64,000 bases of DNA from Chloroflexota bacterium (GTDB lineage Bacteria; Chloroflexota; Anaerolineae; Aggregatilineales; J027): contig JACRBG010000055.1 of NCBI GenBank assembly GCA_016234595.1, positions 124,001 to 188,000 on the forward strand, written 5' to 3'. The notes below the pieces were generated by a model. It had not been told where the DNA came from, did no database searches, and was given only the letters and a program-made list of their open reading frames with translations. The stretch's first letter is position 1, and every line of letters starts with the position of its first letter. Positions 20,512 to 30,387 of this stretch are shown piece after piece. The position numbers were made by a program, and so were the translations under genes.

Positions 20512-20561
20512 GATTTATCCGCTACAACCAAGGCCAATAGCGTCAATAGGATCGAATAAAT

Positions 20562-22847
20562 TTAACGCCAGATACGTTCTAGCCAACTGGGCATCTTATG
20601 AACCTTGCCGAAGCGTTGAACAACTGAAGTAGGCGATGGGGCTGGTGTCAACGATAATTGCAGCGAATCAATCGTGGCTTGATAATCCCCAGCGGCTTGA
20701 GTGAGCGATTGGGCATTATAGGTCGCTGCAAATTCAATAGCAAAGGTGGCAGTAGCGGCGCTTTGGGTACGTTCTCCCTCGGCCCCAAGAGCTTGGGCAG
20801 TGGCGGTCATAATCAGGGCGTTCAAGTCGGCGGTATAAGTAGCTTGGTCATTGGCCTGCATGGTCGCAGTCTGATTGATTGAATCTATCAGTGCGGCATT
20901 GCCATTATTTTGCTCTAAAAGATTATTATTGCGGGTTGCCAACTGGTTAGCTCGAAAAGCGCTTTCCGTCCCCAAAGAAATAATCCGTCCAATTTCCTGA
21001 TTAAGATCAGCCAGTGCAGTCGCATTTTCTTGGTGAACAATCAACTGCGTGGCGGTCGCGTTACGATCCGCTTGACTTAAAGGTGTTACCGTTGGATCAA
21101 GGCCAATCCCCAAACGAGGGCCACCAATCAGTCCCAATAACAAGAATATGCCACCGCCACCAACTGCCGCCGTTCCAATCGCAAAGCGACGCCAAGTCTG
21201 GCTGGTTGCCATTTTCCGGCGAAGTTCAAGGGTATCTTCATCGGGTTCCTCACCCTCTACAACAGCCAAAGCATCCGCTGTATCTTCCAGTTCAATCGCA
21301 GGAATTGGAATTCTACCCGTTGATCGTTCCCCTTCTAACCAAGTATTCACCACCACCAGCTCAGTCCAATTGCTGGCAGTCAGATCGTCCCCCGGTCTAT
21401 GCAAGGCACGCACTTGATAGATGCTAGGTCGCTGTTTAGCAGGTTCAAAAAAAGTGCGTTCTTCAATGGTATGGATTTTTTGATTTTTGTTGTTTTCGCC
21501 CGACTGTTGGCGGACTTCATACAGGCCTGCCCCCCGAATAGGTGTCCATGTGATGCGGGCCAGTGTCACGCTCTCGAAATAAGGCGTGGCTAAACGTTTG
21601 GGCGCTTGCACCCCATCGCTCCATTGTGAGGGGTTACGTGCAGCAAACAGGGTATTGACACTACGTACCCGGAAAAACCACCCCGCTTGTTGGCTATCTT
21701 CCGTCTCAAAACTGGTATCCCCACCCCGATAAACCACTGTCGTCTGGGAGCTATCAAAATCAGAGTCGGGTGAGGCCTCAACTTCATACATATTGGCTTG
21801 GGCAATTTCCAACCAAGCCACCACAAAGCCATTTTTACCCCATTCAATCGGATGGACGATGGGTGGGATGAGTTGAATCGGCGTCACCATAATCGGGACA
21901 CTCGGTTTACCGGGCATATTTTGACTGTACGGCACCACTCGATAATACGTTTCACCAGTGGTTGGAGGCTGCACGGCATGAACACGTTGGCGAGCATCGC
22001 TCATATCCACAACAATCACAGCGTCAGCAAAGGTCGGTGATGCCGCTTGTTCAATCCGGTAGCCTGTCGCACGCGGGCTATTTGTCCAATACAATACGGC
22101 TTGGTACGGACTTTCCCAACGATATTGCAGGGTAATATCACCGGGGTCAGGGTTGACACGATAGGGCCGTAAATCCATCAATACAGTGGGCAGCGCTTGC
22201 GCATTAGCTTCGGCAATCCGTTGTAGCGCGACATTACCCACAAAAGCCAATTCATCAATCAAAGGCCGTAGAGGGCTAGAAAAAATCAAGAGGCGGTCAA
22301 CGTATTGAATCGAAAAAACTTGTGAGTGTGGACGGATTCGTTCGGGTGAAACCCCATTTGCAGGCGACCACCCTTCGCCCGGAAACAAACCCTCATCAAT
22401 AGACAAAGGTGCCCGCCGATGATTGAGCACCCGCAAGCCCGATGTACCTAACCAACTTAGCCAGATACGCCCTTCCGGAACATCACGGGTTAAGGCCCCA
22501 ATGACGAGCGAATGGGAATTATCGCCCTTGCCAATCGAACGGGCCTCGTGCTGTAAATAGGTATAAAACAGTTCAGAGAACTCCGCCGAATCGGTATTTT
22601 TGTGGGGAAAACTATGCCACAACCATTCAATAGTCTGCTCGGTTAGGGCAACCGCTTGGCTGCCTTGCCCATATACAAAAATGAATTGTTTATCGTCATA
22701 ACGCGCACGCAATTGAGCCGACAAATCATTTGACCGACCAGCATAAAGCAAGGTTCGCAATAGGCCATGCTGAATCTCCTGTTGCTTAACAGGCTCGCCA
22801 GAAGGATTTAGGATGACATCCGTAAAAGAGCTTGATTGGTCGGTCAT
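20562..22847 (-). CDS. large single-pass membrane protein with PP2C-like N-terminus and fibronectin-III-like repeats
   Basis: About 761 residues from ATG 22847 (a GTG at 22889 is also in frame). The N-terminal 220 residues loosely resemble a degenerate PP2C/SpoIIE-type phosphatase layout (SHSLVIGALTRDVPEGRIWL, VFSIQYVDRLLIFSSPLRPL), but the metal-binding Asp set is not evident. Residues about 230-520 hold three to four beta modules with Trp/Arg patterns (PYQAVLYWTNSPRATGYRIE, GWFFRVRSVN) like fibronectin type III. One TM helix follows (GTAAVGGGGIFLLLGLIGG), then an Ala/Thr/Gln-rich coiled coil outside. Function is unknown. It is convergent with the ATP-synthase genes. Confidence 0.6.
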   Translation of the reverse strand: MTDQSSSFTDVILNPSGEPVKQQEIQHGLLRTLLYAGRSNDLSAQLRARYDDKQFIFVYGQGSQAVALTEQTIEWLWHSFPHKNTDSAEFSELFYTYLQHEARSIGKGDNSHSLVIGALTRDVPEGRIWLSWLGTSGLRVLNHRRAPLSIDEGLFPGEGWSPANGVSPERIRPHSQVFSIQYVDRLLIFSSPLRPLIDELAFVGNVALQRIAEANAQALPTVLMDLRPYRVNPDPGDITLQYRWESPYQAVLYWTNSPRATGYRIEQAASPTFADAVIVVDMSDARQRVHAVQPPTTGETYYRVVPYSQNMPGKPSVPIMVTPIQLIPPIVHPIEWGKNGFVVAWLEIAQANMYEVEASPDSDFDSSQTTVVYRGGDTSFETEDSQQAGWFFRVRSVNTLFAARNPSQWSDGVQAPKRLATPYFESVTLARITWTPIRGAGLYEVRQQSGENNKNQKIHTIEERTFFEPAKQRPSIYQVRALHRPGDDLTASNWTELVVVNTWLEGERSTGRIPIPAIELEDTADALAVVEGEEPDEDTLELRRKMATSQTWRRFAIGTAAVGGGGIFLLLGLIGGPRLGIGLDPTVTPLSQADRNATATQLIVHQENATALADLNQEIGRIISLGTESAFRANQLATRNNNLLEQNNGNAALIDSINQTATMQANDQATYTADLNALIMTATAQALGAEGERTQSAATATFAIEFAATYNAQSLTQAAGDYQATIDSLQLSLTPAPSPTSVVQRFGKVHKMPSWLERIWR

Positions 22848-23054
22848 GAAGTGCAATTTTCCTAATATGGGCGTATTTGAGAAGACCACCTAGCTGATTA
22901 TAACCTAGTAGAAAAAATGGAGAAAGCGAACTAATCTTTGCCAATTTTAACAATTTCCCCAACACAAATTCACCTAAAACTGCTATAGTGTTAGGGGATG
23001 CCAGAAAATCCTTTAAGAACCGTTGAGGTTATATCCTATATACAAGGAGACATT

Positions 23055-24296
23055 ATGGCTAAATTAAGCCGGATATTGTTTATACTTTTCATCGTGTTGG
23101 CAACTTCTACGCTCGGAGCATCAACCAAAACTAGCCGTGCCCAAGAAGACGGAGCCGATGCTTTGACCCGCTATGGTGAAGAATTGTATGTCAATATCAA
23201 TCAAGGATTAATTGCATTAGACGAACGCCCATTACAACGCAATGAAACACTTGACGCAGTTGCCCAGGTGATTGCGGATGAGTTGGGGGCAACAGGGTCT
23301 TATACTTCAGTGCCACCTGTGGTTGCAGACGATTTGGGCTATCCGCGTTGGCCCGACAATGGACAACGGGTCATTAGCCTGCCCTATAATGGCATTGGCA
23401 TCGAAAGTCCTGCCGAGGCCGCCGACTTTTGGGTGGAAGCAATTGCCGGAACATTGGCTGAAAGCTATTTTCGTGAAATTGGCATTGGGGTTTCCAATTA
23501 TGTTGCCCAAGCTGGCGGCACAGTCCAAACCGCCTATGCCATTGTCGTAGGTGCCCAGCCCAATGTCATTCCCGTGGTTATCGGCGATGGAGCCGCGACA
23601 GTTTATAGCCAAGAAGTCGAATTATACGTTCATAACGAGCTTACCCTCTCGTATGAAACTGATGACACAACCATGCAACGCGCCAGTGAAGTGCGATTTG
23701 CCAGCAGCGAAGCCGAATTAGAGGAAGCGACATGGCAGCTTTGGGACGATTTGAATTATGCTGTGCCGTGGCAACTCACGGAAGGGCTTGGGCCAAAAGA
23801 AGTTTGGGTAGAACTGCATGATGCCAAAGGCGTAAGCGTTAAATCGGTAGCCAATGTTGAACTGGCCGATCCTTCTACTTCCCCCGACGCCGCTACTCTA
23901 CCTGCCCCAGCACCTATCACCCTCATTATGACTTACGGGGGCGACACCTTCACACTGCAAGTCCAATCAGATCGCCCCACCGTCAATCTGCAAGAAGTCT
24001 ACTTCACATGGTTTGACGACACTCGGGCTTATGAATTGGAAAACGCTGATAATTTATCTGATGTGAATTTGGCTGAATTTCCATCAGGGGACTGCATCCA
24101 AATCCGGGTACGCAGCCAACAGAGCGAGATTGCTATTCCCGGTTGCGGTACGATTTACCTTGAAGCCAATGAGTTTACTGAAGCCCCACAGGTTTTTTGG
24201 GGAACTGATTTTGAAACATTTACAGTCTTGGACGGCCCACGCGATTTAGGGTTCTGCGAGGCTGACGCTGGACGTTGTGAAATCCGGTTGCGCTAG
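23055..24296 (+). CDS. secreted CAP (SCP/PR-1)-like domain protein
   Basis: ATG 23055, preceded by AAGGAGA, gives 413 residues. Signal peptide (ILFILFIVLATSTLGAST). Residues 30-180 match the CAP-domain layout: LYVNINQGLIALDERPLQRN, then LDAVAQVIADEL and SYFREIGIGVSNYVAQAGGT. The remaining 230 residues are beta-rich, with conserved Cys pairs at the end (GDCIQIRVRS, PGCGTIYLEA, GFCEADAGRCEIRLR), and are not assigned. It is probably extracellular. It is convergent with the peptidase-MA gene, with a shared hairpin between. Confidence 0.65.
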   Translation: MAKLSRILFILFIVLATSTLGASTKTSRAQEDGADALTRYGEELYVNINQGLIALDERPLQRNETLDAVAQVIADELGATGSYTSVPPVVADDLGYPRWPDNGQRVISLPYNGIGIESPAEAADFWVEAIAGTLAESYFREIGIGVSNYVAQAGGTVQTAYAIVVGAQPNVIPVVIGDGAATVYSQEVELYVHNELTLSYETDDTTMQRASEVRFASSEAELEEATWQLWDDLNYAVPWQLTEGLGPKEVWVELHDAKGVSVKSVANVELADPSTSPDAATLPAPAPITLIMTYGGDTFTLQVQSDRPTVNLQEVYFTWFDDTRAYELENADNLSDVNLAEFPSGDCIQIRVRSQQSEIAIPGCGTIYLEANEFTEAPQVFWGTDFETFTVLDGPRDLGFCEADAGRCEIRLR

Positions 24297-24309
24297 TCGA
24301 GCATAAAAA

Positions 24310-24336
24310 GGGGCGGCCTATTTGATAAACCGCCCC
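24310..24336 (-). terminator. terminator between convergent genes
   Basis: GGGGCGG (24310-24316) pairs with CCGCCCC (24330-24336). On the minus strand the stem is followed by TTTTTATG, so it terminates the peptidase gene; on the plus strand there is no T-run. Confidence 0.8.
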
Positions 24337-24349
24337 ATCCACTTTAGAT

Positions 24350-25696
24350 TTATTGGCCGAAGGGTGTCACCGTCGGCGGGAACTGATACTCTTGAGTCGG
24401 TGGAACAAATGGCTCTGGATTATAACCCAAATAAGCCCGCCATTCGGGTTCCAATTGGGCCAAATTCTTGCCTGTCACCGCGATGAGCGCCTCATTCATA
24501 CGGGTGTTGCGGCTAATCAAATCAAACCACTGATGAATCCCCTCCATGCCGTACTGCCCATAAATCCACTGAATGAAGGATGCTCCCATCCAATAGCCCG
24601 GGGCATTACAACCGTTAGGAATATTGCCACCACCACCCGGCCCATCGCCTTGCAGTGTGAGAATATCTTGGCCCGGATTATGATCACGTAGCCCTGTACC
24701 CGCCCGAATGGAATTGAGCGAGAACCACGTCGCCCCACCCTCTACAAACCATGTTGGGCCACCCACGTTTTTATCAAATTGATAGAGATGGGTGACTTCA
24801 TGTGTAATGACTTCAGTCATATAATCATAGGCCCATTCAATCGTTTGGTCTTCGGGCGGAGGGTTACGCGGGCAGGATGAGATAAAGCCCAATTCAGGGA
24901 ATCGCTGCACCGTAATGCCTAAGTCATTACTGGTAAACCCAGCGCGGCGGCTATTCCCTGCGGCCCCCGCATTAGAAAATTCCCCAAAAGTATCCGCATC
25001 GGAAAACACGACGGCAATAGGTCGGAAGCTGAGCGGCTCACCAAAGCCCAACAGCCAGCGTTCTTGAACGACCGCCATACCGTGCATAACAGCTTGGGCA
25101 AATTCCTCGGGCCAGCCGAACCAATACAGTTCAAGTTGGTCATTGGCAGCATGATACCAAACCCGTGTGGGGTCGCTATAGACATAATTTTGGGCAGTGG
25201 TTTCTACCGAGCCACCCGCGAGGTCAATCACGCGCCAGAAAAAATCCATCCGCAGCCATGGCGGTTGATCATCGGTGTCGTATAAGGTTGCCACCCATTC
25301 ATTTTCCCCTGTGCCCCGTCCCGCCTGAACACGAGTGCCCGACCCATGCGGGTAACGGATGACCAAAGTCACCTGATCGAGTTCCTGTTCCGATTGAATG
25401 GTTACAGTAAAGGTCGCCCCATTGGGATAATCGGAAACGACCGTCGTATCGCCAATCGTGAAGCCATCTTTAGTTTCACCGAGGAAAACGACCGGCTCGG
25501 AGTTACCACCGACTTCTTCAACCGCCACTGGGTCAATTTCGACATTGGCTGGGGTCATCGTCGGATAATCAGTTCCCTGCAATCTGGGGGCGGCCAGCAC
25601 GGGAAAAGCATAACTGACCAGCAGCATCAAAATAAGTAATAATGCAGCGGCCCCAGAGAGGCCCAACGTCCACAAACGCATTTTCTTAATTGCCAT
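24350..25696 (-). CDS. membrane-anchored/secreted peptidase MA-like metalloprotease
   Basis: ATG 25696, with GGAGGAG just upstream, gives 448 residues. The N-terminus is a signal peptide or anchor (LLLILMLLVSYAFPVLAA). Residues 70-180 are beta-rich. The protease core carries ITHEVTHLYQF (HExxH zinc site) followed 18 residues on by WFVEGGATWFS, with the third-ligand Glu, the gluzincin pattern of the peptidase-MA family. The C-terminal part has the helical MGASFIQWIYGQYGMEGIHQ block common in the family. It probably cleaves extracellular proteins. Confidence 0.85.
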   Translation of the reverse strand: MAIKKMRLWTLGLSGAAALLLILMLLVSYAFPVLAAPRLQGTDYPTMTPANVEIDPVAVEEVGGNSEPVVFLGETKDGFTIGDTTVVSDYPNGATFTVTIQSEQELDQVTLVIRYPHGSGTRVQAGRGTGENEWVATLYDTDDQPPWLRMDFFWRVIDLAGGSVETTAQNYVYSDPTRVWYHAANDQLELYWFGWPEEFAQAVMHGMAVVQERWLLGFGEPLSFRPIAVVFSDADTFGEFSNAGAAGNSRRAGFTSNDLGITVQRFPELGFISSCPRNPPPEDQTIEWAYDYMTEVITHEVTHLYQFDKNVGGPTWFVEGGATWFSLNSIRAGTGLRDHNPGQDILTLQGDGPGGGGNIPNGCNAPGYWMGASFIQWIYGQYGMEGIHQWFDLISRNTRMNEALIAVTGKNLAQLEPEWRAYLGYNPEPFVPPTQEYQFPPTVTPFGQ

Positions 25697-25775
25697 CAAA
25701 ACTCCTCCAATTCCAACATTTTTCCACATATAAGATTTTAACCCGCAAATCGGCACTCGGTTCGATATAAAACAG

Positions 25776-25808
25776 AACAGGCCACCGTTTTTTCAACGAT
25801 AGCCTGTT
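25776..25808 (-). terminator. hairpin downstream of rpmJ
   Basis: AACAGGC (25776-25782) pairs with GCCTGTT (25802-25808); on the minus strand it is followed shortly by TTTT. It probably ends rpmJ transcription. Confidence 0.55.
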
Positions 25809-25847
25809 ATCTGCTTATGGATTGCCAGACAGTGCATATCTGGTCGT

Positions 25848-25964
25848 TTAGCCTTGACGCTGTTTGTGCTTGGGATTGGTTGAGCAAATTACGAACAGCA
25901 CACCCTTACGCCGCACGAATTTGCAATTGGCACACATCAAGCGCACTGAAGAACGTACTTTCAT
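25848..25964 (-). CDS. rpmJ: 50S ribosomal protein L36
   Basis: A 38-residue frame reading [20 protein letters not shown] and ending [11 protein letters not shown]. It has the complete L36 pattern, including the zinc-binding set Cys11, Cys14, Cys27 and His32 (the C-type, zinc-containing L36). L36 binds 23S rRNA late in 50S assembly. The usual neighbours (infA, rpsM) are not adjacent, so the gene is isolated. Confidence 0.95.
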   Translation of the reverse strand: MKVRSSVRLMCANCKFVRRKGVLFVICSTNPKHKQRQG

Positions 25965-26026
25965 GATGGTAAAGCCCTTTCCGAAAAATTCAACCTCGCC
26001 ATTATAGCAAAGGGGTCATGGCTTGC

Positions 26027-26647
26027 CTATGCCGAGAATTTTGTAGCAGGCTCCGCCAAAATCTCAAATTGGCCCGCAAATTCATTAAAAGCGAATATCT
26101 GGCCTGTCTCCAATTCAAATATCCAGCCATGCACGCGCAATTGCCCCGCCAATTCTTTTTGACGCAGGAGGTCAATGTCGCGCAGTCCCTTGAGGCTTTG
26201 GATAACCGATTTTTCGAGGATGGCCCGGTCATGGTCATTATGGTCATGAATTTCAGTTTTGATGTGGTCATTCATATCAATCCAACGAGCCAAGTTGGGG
26301 TACTGATTGGCATCTACTCCAGCCGCTAATGTATTGAGCATGACACAATCGGTATGACCACACACCACCACTTCAGTGATGGACGGCATCCGACTAAGCG
26401 TCAATTCGATCCCTGCACTGATAGCAAAATCAACTTCCCCTTGCCCGGGCACAAGTCCACCCGGTACACGCACCGCCATCATTTCACCCGGTTTGGTGCC
26501 GAGGATGAGTTCGGGAATCACCCGACTGTCGAAGCACCCAATAAACAAAATAGTTGGGCTAGGACGCTGACTACCCGTACCCAATTGGTTTTGATATTTC
26601 GCATAATAGGCCCGCGAGTTGGATTCATGTCCAGCTAAATCGCTCAT
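26027..26647 (-). CDS. beta-class carbonic anhydrase
   Basis: 206 residues. The zinc and catalytic set of beta-carbonic anhydrases is present: Cys38-x-Asp40-x-Arg42 (FIGCFDSRVIPE), then His98-x-x-Cys101 (VVVCGHTDCVML). The common RNAGN loop is RVPGGLV here, as in a subset of bacterial members. The enzyme interconverts CO2 and bicarbonate in the cytoplasm. It is divergent from the lipoprotein gene with a 76-nt gap, which must hold both promoters. Confidence 0.92.
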   Translation of the reverse strand: MSDLAGHESNSRAYYAKYQNQLGTGSQRPSPTILFIGCFDSRVIPELILGTKPGEMMAVRVPGGLVPGQGEVDFAISAGIELTLSRMPSITEVVVCGHTDCVMLNTLAAGVDANQYPNLARWIDMNDHIKTEIHDHNDHDRAILEKSVIQSLKGLRDIDLLRQKELAGQLRVHGWIFELETGQIFAFNEFAGQFEILAEPATKFSA

Positions 26648-26723
26648 TCAATTTCGCCTTTCGTCAATTAATTACCGCCATAAGGCTTGCGAGAAAAATT
26701 GGTGTCTTTGTATACTTAATCAC

Positions 26724-27221
26724 ATGAAACTAAAAAAACACTTCCTCCCTACCCTTGTGACCTTAGCCTTCTTGATGGCAGTGGGTTTGTCGGCCTGCAA
26801 AGATGATCTACCAGAACCGGAAAAACCTTCGGGTGATCCTGCCCAAGCCGCCCAAGATTTTATTGCGGCCCTCTTCAGCGGCAACGCAAGTGCCGTGCGC
26901 GAACTTACAAGTGATCAAACCCGTCTGTCATTCTTAGAGACTGCTACGGCCTATGCCAACGCCCATGCCGAGATTGACCTCAGTCAAACCAAATTTGAAG
27001 TCATCGCTGAACAGGCCGTTGACCGTCGCACCATTCGGATGTCTGGCGTATGGGTCATTACGGCTGATACTCCCAATGGAGAGCGGGCGACCCAAGTCCA
27101 TGACGCCAATCAGGAAGGCGCTGTTTTGTTAGGCCTCTGGTTCAAAGATGGCAAATGGCGAATTGATGGCATGAAACCAGAAGAAATCATCAATTTACCA
27201 ACGCTCACCCCGACTTCCTAA
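26724..27221 (+). CDS. small lipoprotein, DUF4878/NTF2-like
   Basis: ATG 26724 gives 165 residues; codons upstream in frame overlap the carbonic-anhydrase promoter and are unlikely to be used. The signal sequence ends in a lipobox (VGLSAC, acylated Cys25). The mature part (DPAQAAQDFIAALFSGNASA then VRELTS) resembles the NTF2-like DUF4878 lipoproteins, with a closing WFKDGKWRIDGMK strand. Substrate or binding partner unknown. Confidence 0.75.
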   Translation: MKLKKHFLPTLVTLAFLMAVGLSACKDDLPEPEKPSGDPAQAAQDFIAALFSGNASAVRELTSDQTRLSFLETATAYANAHAEIDLSQTKFEVIAEQAVDRRTIRMSGVWVITADTPNGERATQVHDANQEGAVLLGLWFKDGKWRIDGMKPEEIINLPTLTPTS

Positions 27222-27488
27222 TTTCGGGAATTTAGACATAGCCGTATTGCACTCTATTTTTGCATCTCGGCTTAATTTTTACAATAATTATTCAAAAAAT
27301 ATCTAAGAAGATAATTAGAATTTCACGCCCCCAGCCCATGAGGCTTTTGGGGATAACGTTCTGACCTCCCTAAAACAGTTTTGCAACCGAAGCTGATTTC
27401 AGTTTTTTTGTGTTTGACTTCCCTCGCACATCTCATACAATCAATAGTAGCTACCCCATTTTTGGCAAACACAGCAGGATTTAATGTA

Positions 27489-28097
27489 ATGCAAAATGTG
27501 CAGAACAAGCTCTTTCGGAAAGTCGCCCTTGACCGGCTCTCCTCACCAGAACAGCTTGATCAGTTGATGAAAATTACCTCGCCGCGTGCGTGGCTAGCAC
27601 TCATTGCCATTGCAATTTTGTGTGCAGCAGGCGGATTATGGGCCGTTTTTGGAAGCATCCCCGAAGAAGCACAGGGCAACGGCGTGCTCGTGAATGATCC
27701 TACGGTGGACGGCTTAGAAGGCATTATTTATGTCTCATTGAGCGATGGGGCACAACTGCGCCCCGGTATGGAAGTAGAAGTCGAGGTTTCCACGGTTAAG
27801 GCTGAAACCTATGGGTATATCAAAGCGGTCGTACGTGAAGTTGGCGAAGTGCCTGTTACCCATCAACAGGTTGTTGATATAGCCGGAACCGAGGAAATAG
27901 CCAACGCGATTGTTCCAACTGGCCCAGCGATTGAAGTACGGCTGGAATTAAAACGTAGCCAAGACACGGCCAGTGGCTTTGAGTGGACTTCGAAGGATGG
28001 CCCACCGCGCAAATTGAGTGCGGGTACACCTGTTGTTGCCATTATCACTGTTAGCGAAGATCGCCCCATTAGCCGCGTTTTTCCTGTGTTTAAATAA
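27489..28097 (+). CDS. NHLP/NHLM-type secretion adaptor (HlyD-like), internally shortened
   Basis: ATG 27489 (AGGA about 12 nt upstream) gives 202 residues; an earlier in-frame ATG at 27381 has no ribosome site. A TM helix lies at about 35-54 (WLALIAIAILCAAGGLWAVF). The C-terminal part matches the NHLM adaptor family tail: GIIYVSLSDGAQLRPGMEVE, VSTVKAETYGYIKAVVREVG, SGFEWTSKDGPPRKLSAGT and DRPISRVFP. Family members usually have around 400 residues, with a lipoyl/coiled-coil hairpin between TM and tail; here GNGVLV runs almost directly into the tail. It is first in the export operon, 16 nt before the next gene. In a monoderm cell the hairpin may be dispensable. Confidence 0.85.
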   Translation: MQNVQNKLFRKVALDRLSSPEQLDQLMKITSPRAWLALIAIAILCAAGGLWAVFGSIPEEAQGNGVLVNDPTVDGLEGIIYVSLSDGAQLRPGMEVEVEVSTVKAETYGYIKAVVREVGEVPVTHQQVVDIAGTEEIANAIVPTGPAIEVRLELKRSQDTASGFEWTSKDGPPRKLSAGTPVVAIITVSEDRPISRVFPVFK

Positions 28098-28113
28098 AGT
28101 TGGGTAGAACATT

Positions 28114-30372
28114 ATGACCCAAGAAGAGAATAGCCAAGCACAAACACCCAGCCCCAAAACAGAGATAAGCAAACGAGCTCGTACCCCTACCCTGCTACAA
28201 ATGGAAGCAGTCGAGTGTGGGGCGGCAGCGCTGGGAATTGTCTTGCGCTACTATGGGCGTTATGTGCCGTTGGAAGAACTGCGTGTTGAATGCGGAGTCT
28301 CGCGGGATGGCAGCAAAGCCAGCAACATGCTCAAGGCGGCTCGTAAATATGGCCTTGAATGCCGTGCTATCAAACGTGAACCGGAGGGGCTAAAATCACT
28401 TAAATTCCCCATTATCGTTTTTTGGAATTTTAATCACTTCTTGGTGGTTGAGGGGTTTGGCAAAAAGGTCGTTTATTTAAATGACCCCGCTATTGGCCCA
28501 CGGGCTGTCTCGCATGAGGAATTCGATCAGGGGTTTACAGGCGTCGCCTTATTGTTTGAACCCGGCCCCAATTTTCAAGCCGGGGGAGACAAACCAAGTC
28601 TTTTTTCGGCGCTACAAAGTCGGCTTTATGGCTCGGAAATTGCACTGGCCTTTGTCATCATCACCAGTCTATTTTTGGTCATCCCCGGCTTTGTCATTCC
28701 CACTTTTTCGCGGATTTTTATAGATGACATTTTAATTGGGCAACAGGAATGGATTGGTGCGCTGCTGGTTGGGATGGCATTGACAGCCGCCCTCCGCGCC
28801 ATTCTGACATGGTTTCAGCAGTTATATCTGCTGCGGATGGAGACCAAACTCGCCCTCAGCACCAGCAGTAAATTTTTCTGGCACGTCCTCCGCCTGCCCA
28901 TCGAGTTTTTCGCTCAACGGTATGGGGCAGAAATCGGTTCGCGGGTCGCCATCAATGACCGCGTGGCCCAGTTGCTTTCCGGCGAATTAGCCACCACCAT
29001 GATTAGCGCTGTGCTGGTCATTTTCTACGCCATTCTGATGTTCCAATATGATATTGTGCTGACCATCATCGGTATCTTGATTGCTGCCCTTAACATTTTG
29101 GGGTTGCGTTATGTCTCGCGGCGGCGTATTGATGCCAATCAGCGGGTACTGCAAGAGCGGGGCAAAATGCTTGGGACAGCCACCAATGGCTTGCAAATTA
29201 TCGAGACGCTGAAAGCCACTGGCGCGGAATCCGACTTTTTTGCACGTTGGGCGGGGTATCAGGCCAAAACATTAAATGCCGATCAAGAACTGGGCATCTC
29301 GTCGCAGTTATTAAGTGTCTTGCCGCCCCTACTGAGTGCAATTAACACCGCCGCCATTTTGGTATTGGGTGGTTTGCGGGTCATTGAAGGGGACATGACT
29401 ATTGGTATGCTGGTGGCCTTTCAAAGTTTGATGACCAGTTTCCTCAGCCCAGTTAATCAATTGGTCAACCTCGGCGGACGATTGCAGGAAGTCACCGGGG
29501 ACATGAGCCGCTTGGACGATGTGCTGCGCTATCATCCTGACCCCCAAGTGGATCAGCAAATTTCGATGAATGGGAGTGATGGGGCTCAGGCTCAAGTCAA
29601 ACTAGAGGGCTATATTGAACTCAAAAATATCACCTTTGGCTACAGCCGACTTGAAGAGCCGCTCATTCGTGATTTCAACCTCAAGCTAAAGCCGGGGCAG
29701 CGTGTGGCATTGGTTGGCGGCTCAGGGAGTGGTAAATCAACGATTTCGAAATTGGTCGTTGGCCTCTATGAATCATGGAGTGGCAAAATTCTATTTGACG
29801 ACCAACCCCGTCAAGAAATCCCACGCAGTATTATGAATAATTCGGTGGCAATGGTTGATCAAGACATTTTCATGTTTGAAGGCAGCATCCGTGATAATTT
29901 GACCTTGTGGGACGCTACTATTCCGCGCTCGGATATTTATCAGGCCGCTAAAGATGCCTGCATTCATAATGATATTGTGACCCGGCCCGGTGGTTATGAC
30001 CATATTATCGAGGAGGATGGGCGTAATTTTAGCGGCGGACAGCGCCAACGCCTCGAAATTGCCCGTGCGCTAGTTGGCAACCCAACCATCCTTGTATTAG
30101 ATGAAGCCACCAGTGCGCTTGACCCGGTGACGGAACAAATCATTGATGATAATTTACGGCGGCGTGGTTGCACCTGCTTGATTGTAGCCCACCGTATCAG
30201 CACTATCCGCGACTGTGATGAAATTATCGTGTTGGAAAAAGGCAAGGTCGTGCAGCGCGGCACACATGATGAGATGGTCAAACAAGAAGGGCCATATGCC
30301 ACCCTAATTGGTGCGGAAGCCCCCGAAAAGAAGAAACGCACCGCCAAGTCGCTATTGGATAAATTGGTCTAA
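28114..30372 (+). CDS. NHLP-family peptide exporter with C39 leader peptidase
   Basis: 752 residues. Residues about 25-150 are a C39 Cys protease: catalytic Cys in [19 protein letters not shown], His in [12 protein letters not shown], Asp in [10 protein letters not shown]. Six TM segments follow (about 175-450), then an ABC ATPase with Walker [10 protein letters not shown], signature [15 protein letters not shown] and Walker [13 protein letters not shown]39 exporters cut after a Gly-Gly leader and export the core; the three precursors downstream all carry such a leader (AGG). Order adaptor - peptidase ABC - second ABC is the standard NHLP/NHLM arrangement. The next gene starts 15 nt after the stop. 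Confidence 0.95.
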   Translation: MTQEENSQAQTPSPKTEISKRARTPTLLQMEAVECGAAALGIVLRYYGRYVPLEELRVECGVSRDGSKASNMLKAARKYGLECRAIKREPEGLKSLKFPIIVFWNFNHFLVVEGFGKKVVYLNDPAIGPRAVSHEEFDQGFTGVALLFEPGPNFQAGGDKPSLFSALQSRLYGSEIALAFVIITSLFLVIPGFVIPTFSRIFIDDILIGQQEWIGALLVGMALTAALRAILTWFQQLYLLRMETKLALSTSSKFFWHVLRLPIEFFAQRYGAEIGSRVAINDRVAQLLSGELATTMISAVLVIFYAILMFQYDIVLTIIGILIAALNILGLRYVSRRRIDANQRVLQERGKMLGTATNGLQIIETLKATGAESDFFARWAGYQAKTLNADQELGISSQLLSVLPPLLSAINTAAILVLGGLRVIEGDMTIGMLVAFQSLMTSFLSPVNQLVNLGGRLQEVTGDMSRLDDVLRYHPDPQVDQQISMNGSDGAQAQVKLEGYIELKNITFGYSRLEEPLIRDFNLKLKPGQRVALVGGSGSGKSTISKLVVGLYESWSGKILFDDQPRQEIPRSIMNNSVAMVDQDIFMFEGSIRDNLTLWDATIPRSDIYQAAKDACIHNDIVTRPGGYDHIIEEDGRNFSGGQRQRLEIARALVGNPTILVLDEATSALDPVTEQIIDDNLRRRGCTCLIVAHRISTIRDCDEIIVLEKGKVVQRGTHDEMVKQEGPYATLIGAEAPEKKKRTAKSLLDKLV

Positions 30373-30387
30373 CCTTTTGGTGGAATC

